A stretch of 64,000 bases of DNA from the NCBI RefSeq assembly GCF_003234565.1, contig NZ_QKTU01000001.1:62001-126000 (forward strand). Reading direction: 5' to 3'. Of this stretch, positions 52,658 through 59,439 are shown piece after piece. Source of the DNA: Curtobacterium sp. MCBD17_013. GTDB lineage: Bacteria; Actinomycetota; Actinomycetes; Actinomycetales; Microbacteriaceae. Below the pieces are notes generated by a model. That model made no database searches. It was given only the letters and a program-made list of their open reading frames with translations, and had not been told where the DNA came from. A program made the translations under genes and the position numbers. How positions within the stretch are numbered: position 1 is the stretch's first letter; each line of letters begins with the position of its first letter.

Positions 52658-52804
52658 TTACGGCCGGTAGTCGCCCCGTCGTCGGTACAGTGCCGCGGCG
52701 GACTCGTCGGCGAACGGCTTCACGCCGTGCATCCCGCCGACCGTCTTCACTGCGGTGCTGAGCAGCCACGCTGCCGTTCGTGCTGCGATGGTGATGATCC
52801 GCAT
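52658..52804 (-). CDS. 48-aa small protein, function unknown
   Basis: A 48-codon reading frame from ATG 52804 to TAA at 52658. It has a strong GAGGGGG site eight bases upstream, and TAA is rare in this GC-rich DNA. The protein starts with a short hydrophobic stretch (MRIITIAARTAAWLLST), continues AVKTVGGMHGVKPFADESAA and ends in a basic, Tyr-containing tail ALYRRRGDYRP. This pattern looks conserved rather than random. I do not know its function; a membrane-associated or amphipathic peptide is possible. Confidence 0.6.
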   Translation of the reverse strand: MRIITIAARTAAWLLSTAVKTVGGMHGVKPFADESAAALYRRRGDYRP

Positions 52805-52948
52805 GCTGACTGCCCCCTCGTGGTGGTCGCGAGGCTAGCGCCTCCCGTGTGCTCCCGTCACGGTCCATCGCGGGCGTTGAGCCGCAGTACGGACGACGAG
52901 CCGCGCCGATGCGCGGCGGGATGTCCGGAACCCGGTTCGGTCGCGGCG

Positions 52949-53203
52949 TCAGCGCCGCCGGAGCGCCCGCACCGCTGCGACGACGAGGCAGACCACCGCC
53001 GCGAGGACGAGCAGGAGCGCCAGGGTCGCCAGCGCGTTGTCGACCTGGACCGCATCGACGAGGGGCGGGCGGCTGGTGTACCGGACGGCACCGCCCTCGC
53101 GCGACGCATGGACGCGCAGGACGAGGACCGCGGTGCCCGCGAGGACCAGGAGCACCGCCGCCGCCGCGAGGAGACGGGCCAGCGGGCGTCGACGTCGGGA
53201 CAC
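52949..53203 (-). CDS. Two-helix membrane protein, last gene of the ole operon?
   Basis: An 84-aa protein with an Arg-rich start (VSRRRRPLARLL), a first helix (about 10-28), a short loop and a second helix (about 58-78), ending RALRRR. GTG 53203 and TTG 53215 are both possible starts; neither has a good ribosome-binding site, but the gene begins about 20 bp after the oleD stop, so it may be translated by coupling. I do not recognise the family. The 52850-52948 gap has no feature. Confidence 0.55.
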   Translation of the reverse strand: MSRRRRPLARLLAAAAVLLVLAGTAVLVLRVHASREGGAVRYTSRPPLVDAVQVDNALATLALLLVLAAVVCLVVAAVRALRRR

Positions 53204-53222
53204 CCGACGAGTCAACCAGAGG

Positions 53223-54191
53223 TCAACGCCCGGGCACGGCCGCGAGCCGCCGGAACCCCTCGTCGAGCGACACCGCGGGCGTCCACCCGAGGTCGGCCCG
53301 GGTCCGCCGCTGGTCGAACCAGTGCGAGGTCGACAGCTGCTCGGCCAGGAACCGCGTCATCGGCGGCTCGTCGCGCCCGGGCCGGACGCGCCACAGCGCC
53401 TCGACGGCGGACCCCGCGACCCGGGCGAGCCCCGCCGGCACGTGCAGCGTCGGGGCCGGCACGCCCGACGCCCGACAGATCCCCGCCAGGAGTTCCGCCA
53501 CCGGGCGTGGCTCGCCGTTCGTGACGACGTACGCGTTGCCGTGGACGTCCTCGGCCCGGTCGAGTGCGGCCACCATGGCGCTCGCCGCGTTGTCGACGTA
53601 CGTCGTGTCGATCAGGGCCGCCCCGGCGTCGAGCAGCGGCAGCCGCCCCGTCCGGGCGCGCTCGACGATCCGGCCGACGAGCTGGGTGTCGCCCGGACCC
53701 CACACCAGGTGCGGGCGCACCGCGACGACGGCGAACCCGGGAGCGTCGGCCGCCAGCGCAGCGAGCTCGGCCTGCGCCTTCGTGCGGGCGTAGTCCCCAC
53801 GTGCGCGGAACGGATCGGCGGGCGCGGCGTCGTCCCCGACGATCGAGGCGCCGGCGTGCGCCACCGAGGGCGAGGACACGAACACGAACCGGGACGCCCC
53901 CGCCGAGCGGGCCGCGGCGAGCACCGTCCGCGTCCCCTCGACGTTGACGCGCGCGAAGTCCGCGGGGTCGCCCGCGAGCGACACCTTCGCCGCGAGGTGC
54001 ACGACCGCGTCGGTGTCGGCGACGGCCGCCTCGACGTCGGCGGCCGACGTCAGGGAGCCGAGCCGGTCCTCCAGGCCGAGGACGCCGGACGGGCGCCGCT
54101 GGAAGGTGTGCACCGTGTGACCGGCGTCGCGGACCGCGGCGGCCACGGCGCGGCCGAGGAACCCGCTCGCGCCCGTCACGAGCACCCTCAC
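53223..54191 (-). CDS. oleD: OleD-like 2-alkyl-3-ketoalkanoate reductase
   Basis: A 322-aa extended short-chain dehydrogenase. It has the NAD(P)-binding motif VTGASGFLGRAVA, a VVHLAAKVSLAG strand and the catalytic Ser-Tyr-Lys set (FVSSPSVAHA; DYARTKAQAE). In olefin biosynthesis OleD reduces the 2-alkyl-3-keto acid made by OleA to a 2-alkyl-3-hydroxy acid. GTG 54191 overlaps the oleBC stop (GTGA). Sequence alone would say NAD-dependent epimerase; its place next to oleA and oleBC sets the role. Confidence 0.87.
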   Translation of the reverse strand: MRVLVTGASGFLGRAVAAAVRDAGHTVHTFQRRPSGVLGLEDRLGSLTSAADVEAAVADTDAVVHLAAKVSLAGDPADFARVNVEGTRTVLAAARSAGASRFVFVSSPSVAHAGASIVGDDAAPADPFRARGDYARTKAQAELAALAADAPGFAVVAVRPHLVWGPGDTQLVGRIVERARTGRLPLLDAGAALIDTTYVDNAASAMVAALDRAEDVHGNAYVVTNGEPRPVAELLAGICRASGVPAPTLHVPAGLARVAGSAVEALWRVRPGRDEPPMTRFLAEQLSTSHWFDQRRTRADLGWTPAVSLDEGFRRLAAVPGR

Positions 54192-57157
54192 GGTCGCACC
54201 ATCCGGCCCCCCGCGAGCACGCCGGTGGCCCAGCGCGCCACGCGCGTGCGGTCGATCTTCGAGTTGTGTCGGATGTCGGTCGGGAGGCGCGGCACGACCA
54301 GCACCGCCGCCACCGGCACGCCGACGGTCGCCCGGACCCGCTCCGCGAGCGCGGGGTCGGCCAGGTGCGGCCGTCGCGCCGCCGGGGTGGTCTCGACGAC
54401 GGCCACGACCTGCTGCGTCCCGGCGGGGCCGACGCCGACGACGGCCGCGCGGTCGACCTCCGGCACGGACTCGATGCGCTGCTCCGGTCCGACGGGGGTG
54501 ACGACGCCCGACGCGGTGGCGACGACGTGGGGGAGCCGCCCCTCGACCCAGAGGCGTCCGTCGGCGTCGAGGTGTCCGACGTCGCCGGTGCGGTGCCAGC
54601 GACGGTCCGTGCTCACCTGTCGCCGCGCCGCGAGGTCGGTCAGCCACAGCCGGTCGTAGTGGTCCTTGCCGTGCGGCGCAGCGAGGACGATCTCGCCGGT
54701 GACCTCCGGTGTGGTGCCGAGGGGACCCGCCGCCGCGCCGAGGTCGTCGAGGGGTGCGATGCGCACGGCGACACCCGCGGCGGGCCTCCCGACGCACACG
54801 CCCCCGCCGGTCCCGGCCCCGGCCCCGGTCCCCCTTCCGCGAGATCGCAGTCCTTGCCGTTCTGACCCCTGCGACACCGGCGACAACTGCGATCTCGCCG
54901 GGGTGTGGGCGGGGCCCACCGCGGCGGCTCGGATGCCCGCGAGGTCGATGTCCGTCATGAGCAGCCCCTCGGTCATGCCGTACGGCGTGTGGGCGCTCGC
55001 GGCGGGCATGAGTCGAGCGGCCTCGGCGAGGAGCGGTTCGGGCACGGGAGCGCCCGCGGACAGGAACAGCCGCACGCGTCCGAGTGCGGCGTGGTCCTCG
55101 GCGGTCAGCGCATCGGCGGTGGCGACGACGTTGGCGAGCGCGGCGGGCGACAGGAACACGACGACGCCCTCGCCGCTGGGCTCGGTCCGGCCGGTCCCTT
55201 CGGTCCCCCCGGTTCCTTCCGCCGAGATCGCAGTCGTTGCCGCTCCCGACCCGGTCTGAGCGGCAACGACTGCGATCTCGCGGAGGGGAGAGCCGGCGGC
55301 GGCGGCGGCGGCGGCAGCCGCAGCGGCGACCGCGCGAGCCGTCAGGGTCCGGGGCGCCGTGACGTCCATGTCGGGCGTCACCGAACGGGCGCCGAGCGCG
55401 GGTCCGAGCAGGGCGAACGGCGCGAACCCCGCCACGAGCCCGGTGCCGACGCCGACGCCGTACTGCGTCGCGAGGGCGTCCCGGACGGCGGCGAGCTGCG
55501 CGTGCGTGTAGACGACGCCCTTCGCGGGTCCGGTCGATCCCGAGGTGAACAGCACCGCGGCCGTGTCCGTCGGCACGGGTGCCGCGGGCAGCGCGACACC
55601 GGCACGGAGCCGCGCCGCGCCGCGCCTGGCGAGCTCCCCCAGGGTGTGCTCCACGCCGAGGGCGACACGGGCCGCCGGGGGGACCGAGGGCGTGGCGATG
55701 CGTCGACCCGGCCAGCCGAGCGCGCGGGCGGCGGTGAGCCCGGGGAGCGCGCCGACGAGCCAGTCGGGTCGGGCGCCACGCACGGCCCGCGTGAGCCCGC
55801 GGACTCCGAGGCCGGCGTCGGCGACGACGACGACCGCCCCGATGCGGACGCAGGCGTAGAGCACGGCGGTCAGGTCGGCGCCCGGCGTCACGAGGAGCGA
55901 CACGCGGTCGCCGCGCTGCACCCCGGCGTCGGCCAGGCCGGCGGCGATCTCGCGGACGCGACGGCTCAGGAGCCGCCAGCTGACGGAGCGCGGGGGACGG
56001 CCGCCGCCGGGCGCCATCTCGACGAGGGCGACGTCGTCGGCGTCGGCGAGTTCGTCGAGGGCCGCCCACACCGGTCGGCTCGCGTCGGCGTCGGCGTCGG
56101 CGTCGGTGTCGGCATCGGGCGGGAGGCCCCCACCCGCCCCGGCGGCCTCCTGCCCGTCCGGCAGACGGTCGCCGAGCCACGCGAGGACGGCCCCGGCGAC
56201 GTCGACGTCCTCCGGCAGCAGGTGTCCGGCGCCCTCGAAGCGGTGCACGTCGGCGCGCGGCATCCGCGTCGCCAGGTCGTCGAGGTAGCGCTCGAGGAAC
56301 ACCGGGTCGCGCGGGCCCCACAGCACGAGGGCGGGGACGCCGAGCGCGCGGACGCCCTCGGCGATGCGGTCGAGTTCGACGGCGCTCGGGTGGCGGTCGT
56401 CGACGGGGATGTCCGCCACGAACCCGCCGATGCCGCCCCGTCGGTCGGCGCCGCGGTACGGCGAACGGTAGGCGTCGCGCACGGGAGCGGGGAGCGGCGG
56501 GTGGGCGATCGCGAGCGTCGTCTCGAGGAACCCGGGTGTCAGGACCGTCGCGCGCCCGAGCACGGACGGCCGCAGGGCGAGCCGGAGCGGCGCGGGGATC
56601 GGGGCGTCGGCGGGCTGGTGCACGGCGGTGTTGCACACGACGACGCCGGCGAGCAGCTCCGGGTGGTCCACGGCCCAGCCGAGGGACACGACGCCGCCCC
56701 AGTCGTGCCCGAGGGTGACGACGGGACCGGTGAGGCCGAGTTCGTCGGTGAGGGCGCCGAGGTCCGCGACGCGCTGCGCGAGTCCGCGGGGCACACCGCT
56801 CCGCTCCGAGTACCCCATGTCGAGCTGGTCGACGGCGACCACGCGCCAGGCCGGACCGCCGGCCCGGGCGGTCTCGGTCGCGGCGGTGAGCACGCTGCGC
56901 CAGAGGTACGACCAGGTCGGGTTCCCGTGGACGCAGAGGACGGTGCCGACGGGCTCGACCCTGAGCTCGGCGAGCTGTCCCGCGTTGTCGAGCAGGTGCC
57001 AGGTGCGCGTGGCGGGCGACGGGCCTCCCGCCGCGTGCTCGGGCCCGACCGCGGCGGTCGCGACGAGGCGCGACCAGGCGGGGTCGAGTCCGGGGAGGTG
57101 CGGGGGGAGCGCGGCGGGCGCGGTCGCCGCGGCGGCGCGCGGCAGGCCGGACCTCAC
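54188..57157 (-). CDS. oleBC: OleBC fusion: beta-lactone decarboxylase + beta-lactone synthetase, with two palindrome-derived inserts
   Basis: A 989-aa fusion, as known in actinobacteria. The OleB half (1-about 330) is a haloalkane-dehalogenase-like hydrolase with HGNPTWSYLW, nucleophile Asp in GHDWGG (about 150) and GHLLPEDV. A linker with an Asp-Ala repeat follows. The OleC half is an AMP-binding synthetase with LFTSGSTGPAKGVVYTH (about 537), YGMTEG and RTGDVG. OleC makes a beta-lactone from the OleD product and OleB removes CO2 to give the olefin. Two 58-bp palindromic elements are translated inside OleC (residues 626-645 and 754-773). It overlaps oleA by 4 bp. No frameshift is present. 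Confidence 0.87.
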   Translation of the reverse strand: MRSGLPRAAAATAPAALPPHLPGLDPAWSRLVATAAVGPEHAAGGPSPATRTWHLLDNAGQLAELRVEPVGTVLCVHGNPTWSYLWRSVLTAATETARAGGPAWRVVAVDQLDMGYSERSGVPRGLAQRVADLGALTDELGLTGPVVTLGHDWGGVVSLGWAVDHPELLAGVVVCNTAVHQPADAPIPAPLRLALRPSVLGRATVLTPGFLETTLAIAHPPLPAPVRDAYRSPYRGADRRGGIGGFVADIPVDDRHPSAVELDRIAEGVRALGVPALVLWGPRDPVFLERYLDDLATRMPRADVHRFEGAGHLLPEDVDVAGAVLAWLGDRLPDGQEAAGAGGGLPPDADTDADADADASRPVWAALDELADADDVALVEMAPGGGRPPRSVSWRLLSRRVREIAAGLADAGVQRGDRVSLLVTPGADLTAVLYACVRIGAVVVVADAGLGVRGLTRAVRGARPDWLVGALPGLTAARALGWPGRRIATPSVPPAARVALGVEHTLGELARRGAARLRAGVALPAAPVPTDTAAVLFTSGSTGPAKGVVYTHAQLAAVRDALATQYGVGVGTGLVAGFAPFALLGPALGARSVTPDMDVTAPRTLTARAVAAAAAAAAAAAGSPLREIAVVAAQTGSGAATTAISAEGTGGTEGTGRTEPSGEGVVVFLSPAALANVVATADALTAEDHAALGRVRLFLSAGAPVPEPLLAEAARLMPAASAHTPYGMTEGLLMTDIDLAGIRAAAVGPAHTPARSQLSPVSQGSERQGLRSRGRGTGAGAGTGGGVCVGRPAAGVAVRIAPLDDLGAAAGPLGTTPEVTGEIVLAAPHGKDHYDRLWLTDLAARRQVSTDRRWHRTGDVGHLDADGRLWVEGRLPHVVATASGVVTPVGPEQRIESVPEVDRAAVVGVGPAGTQQVVAVVETTPAARRPHLADPALAERVRATVGVPVAAVLVVPRLPTDIRHNSKIDRTRVARWATGVLAGGRMVRP
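54840..54897. repeat. 58-bp palindromic element, copy 3 (inside oleBC)
   Basis: The left arm (54840-54859) and right arm (54878-54897) match the consensus with few changes and enclose an 18-base loop. On the coding (minus) strand it is read as ARSQLSPVSQGSERQGLRSRG, in a different frame from copy 4. It sits just before the GVCVGRP segment of OleC, next to a GGC-rich run that encodes a Gly-Thr-Ala stretch. Confidence 0.88.
55223..55280. repeat. 58-bp palindromic element, copy 4 (inside oleBC)
   Basis: Perfect 20/20 arms (55223-55242 and 55261-55280) around an 18-base loop. On the coding strand it is read as REIAVVAAQTGSGAATTAIS. It follows a poly-Ala run (GGC repeat, about 55297-55325) and precedes the VVVFLSPAAL strand of OleC. 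Confidence 0.9.
56084..56116 (-). repeat. Hexanucleotide repeat (GTCGGC)n at the OleB-OleC junction
   Basis: Five or so GTCGGC-type units encode an Asp-Ala-rich linker (DADTDADADADAS) that joins the OleB and OleC domains. A GGGAGGCC motif adjoins it. A length-variable, frame-neutral linker is a sensible fusion joint. Confidence 0.75.
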
Positions 57158-58242
57158 CAGTCGATCTCCATCATGGCGGTGTTGAGGCCGGAGCCGACGC
57201 CGCCGAGCAGGACGCGGTCGCCGCGCCGCACGTTGCCGGCCTGGACCTCTTCGGCCAAGGTGATCGGGATCGAGGCCGGACCGACGTTGCCGTACCGCGA
57301 GTAGGTCACGGGGACGCGGTCGCGGTCGATGTCGATGGCCTCGACGATCGCCTTCATGTGGATGTCCGACACCTGGTGGAAGATGTAGCGGTCCATGCCG
57401 CCCCAACTCCAGTCGCGCTTGGCCTCGTTCCAGGCGGACACGACGAGCTCGACGCCGCCGCGGAGCAGGGCCTTGGCGTCGGTGAACATGCCGTCCACGC
57501 TGCCGACGCAGAGGTCGTACCACTGGGTCGCGGCTCGGGTGACGCCGCCGTGGATGCGGTGCCCCTCCGGGTGGACGTCCATCGGGCCGAGCACGGCGGC
57601 CGCGGCACCGGAACCGAGGGTGAGGCTCGCGAACTCGCTCATGAAGTCCTTGCGGTTCCGACCGCCCTCGCTCAGGCGCGCGATCGTGTTGAGCTGGACC
57701 TGGTCGGCGTCCTCGCCGTCGATGACGACCGCGTACTGGATCTGACCGGAGTCGATCATGCCCGCGGCGACGCTCATCGCGTTGACGAACCCGAGGCACG
57801 CGTTCGCGATGTCGAAGTTGATCGCCGACGTCGGCAGCCCGAGCCCGTGGTGCAGGCGGACCGCGACGCTCGGCTCGAGGTGCGGGCGGGTCACCGACGT
57901 GTTGATGAGCAGCCCGACCTGGTCCGGACGGATCCCGGCCTCGGCGAGCGCCCGGCGGGCGGCGTCGATCGCGGCCTCGTCGAAGCTCTGCTCGGGGCCC
58001 CAGTTCCGACGCTCCTTGACGCCCGCGACCCGCTCGAGCAGGCCCTTCGGGAGGCGGAGGCGTCGGAGCACGGGGTGGAGGCGCTCCTCGATGTCCGCGG
58101 ACGTCGTGACGCGATCGGCGATCGTGGTCGCGACGGCGAGCAGACCGACGTTCTCGTGACGGGTGGTGGCGTTGCCGGGGGCGGGGAGGTCGGCCCGGCG
58201 CGTCTCTGGGGTGGCTGCGGGGCGGTCTGTGACGGTTGACAC
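57154..58242 (-). CDS. oleA: OleA-like thiolase-fold condensing enzyme
   Basis: A 362-aa protein of the OleA/KAS III type. The active Cys is in NACLGFVNAM (about 148); the His in HQVSDIHMK and Asn in RYGNVGPASIP complete the triad. OleA joins two acyl-CoAs head to head to a 2-alkyl-3-keto acid. The EDADQVQLNTIARLSEGGRNRKDF region, rather than a KAS III acyl-ACP motif, agrees with OleA. The start GTG 58242 lacks a clear ribosome-binding site and is the least certain point. It heads the oleA-oleBC-oleD operon, which makes long-chain internal olefins for the membrane. Confidence 0.86.
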   Translation of the reverse strand: MSTVTDRPAATPETRRADLPAPGNATTRHENVGLLAVATTIADRVTTSADIEERLHPVLRRLRLPKGLLERVAGVKERRNWGPEQSFDEAAIDAARRALAEAGIRPDQVGLLINTSVTRPHLEPSVAVRLHHGLGLPTSAINFDIANACLGFVNAMSVAAGMIDSGQIQYAVVIDGEDADQVQLNTIARLSEGGRNRKDFMSEFASLTLGSGAAAAVLGPMDVHPEGHRIHGGVTRAATQWYDLCVGSVDGMFTDAKALLRGGVELVVSAWNEAKRDWSWGGMDRYIFHQVSDIHMKAIVEAIDIDRDRVPVTYSRYGNVGPASIPITLAEEVQAGNVRRGDRVLLGGVGSGLNTAMMEIDW

Positions 58243-58292
58243 CTCATCAATGATGCACCCCTCCCGCTGGGCGGTGTGCGCGTCGACGGTCG

Positions 58293-59261
58293 TCACAGCG
58301 CGCGGAGCTTCTCCAGGAGGGGACCGGCGGCCTCGTCGAGGAACCGGTCCTGACCCTCGTCGCCGACCTGGACGATCGCGATGTCGGTGAAACCGGCGTC
58401 GAGGAACGGCCGCACGCTCTCGGCGAGTCGGTCGAGGTCGGGGCCGCACGCGATCGACTCCGCGACGTCCTCGGGACGCACGAACTGGCTGGCGCTGTCG
58501 AACGACGCGGGGGTGGGCAGGTCCGCGTTGACGTGCCAGCCGCCGGCGAACCAGCGGAACAGGTCGTGTGCCCGCACGACCGCGGCGTCCTCGTCGGGGT
58601 CCCAGCAGATCGGGATCTGGCCGATCTTGCGTGACGGGGCGCCCTGGTGGTGCTCGTCCCACCCCTGCACGAGCTCGGGCACGGGATCGGTGGTGATCAT
58701 GTGGTCGCCGAGGGGTGCGAACCGCTCGATGCCCTTCGCGCCGGACACCGCGACGCCGATCGGGACCCCGCCGTCCGGGACGTCCCAGAGCTTCGCCTGG
58801 TCGACGCGGAAGTGCGTGCCCTCCCACGTCACGACGTCACCGGACTCGAGCGCGCGGATGATGTGGATGGCCTCCTCGAGCATGTCCTGTCGTTCGCCGA
58901 CCGCGGGCCAGCGTTCCCCGACGATGTGCTCGTTGAGGTTCTCGCCGGCACCGAGCCCGAGCGTGAACCGGCCCTCGGACAGGATCTGGAGCGTCGCGGC
59001 CTTCTGTGCGACCACGGCCGGGTGGTACCGGATCGTCGGGCAGGTCACGTAGGTCATGAGCTCGACCGTGCTCGTCACCTGCGCCACGGCGCCGAGGACG
59101 GTCCAGGCGTAGGGGGCGTGCCCCATGCTCTCGAGCCAGGGGAAGGCGTGGTCGCTCGACACCTCGAAGTCGTATCCGACGTCCTCGGCCTTCTGCGCGT
59201 ACCGGACGAGCTCGCGGGGGCCGCTCTGCTCGGTCATCAGGGTGTAGCCGAAGTTCGTCAT
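58293..59261 (-). CDS. F420-dependent LLM-class oxidoreductase, G6PDH-like
   Basis: A 322-aa luciferase-like TIM-barrel protein. It begins MTNFGYTLMTEQSGPRELVR and has SSDHAFPW, YVTCPTIRYHPA and GAGENLNEHIVG, which match the F420-dependent glucose-6-phosphate-dehydrogenase-like group (TIGR03557). The start is ATG 59261 with GAGGAG eight bases upstream. It implies the organism makes the deazaflavin cofactor F420. The substrate may be glucose 6-phosphate or another alcohol; family membership does not decide this. It is 50 bp upstream of oleA on the same strand. Confidence 0.86.
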   Translation of the reverse strand: MTNFGYTLMTEQSGPRELVRYAQKAEDVGYDFEVSSDHAFPWLESMGHAPYAWTVLGAVAQVTSTVELMTYVTCPTIRYHPAVVAQKAATLQILSEGRFTLGLGAGENLNEHIVGERWPAVGERQDMLEEAIHIIRALESGDVVTWEGTHFRVDQAKLWDVPDGGVPIGVAVSGAKGIERFAPLGDHMITTDPVPELVQGWDEHHQGAPSRKIGQIPICWDPDEDAAVVRAHDLFRWFAGGWHVNADLPTPASFDSASQFVRPEDVAESIACGPDLDRLAESVRPFLDAGFTDIAIVQVGDEGQDRFLDEAAGPLLEKLRAL

Positions 59262-59427
59262 CAGGGTGCTCCTCGTCAACGGTGTCCGGATTCCTCGTCT
59301 ACGCCTCGACGGCCACGAGCGCGCATCCTGCCGCCCCGGATCGGGTGCCACGGGTGCTCCGCGGCGGCCCGGGATCGGGGAAACACCGCCGACACGGCCC
59401 GGACACCCCGCCGACACGCCGCCCGCG

Positions 59428-59433
59428 TAGCGT
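59428..59433 (+). promoter_or_regulatory. Leaderless -10 box TAGCGT
   Basis: TAGCGT ends six bases before the ATG at 59440 of the fusion ligase. No ribosome-binding site with normal spacing is present. Confidence 0.5.
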
Positions 59434-59439
59434 GCAGGG

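Noticed and set aside
54188..57157. Possible frameshift or pseudogene in oleBC because of Ala-, Arg- and Gly-rich low-complexity stretches
   Set aside because: The frame is open through both domains and all catalytic motifs of OleB and OleC are in phase; the odd stretches coincide with the two palindromic elements and simple repeats.
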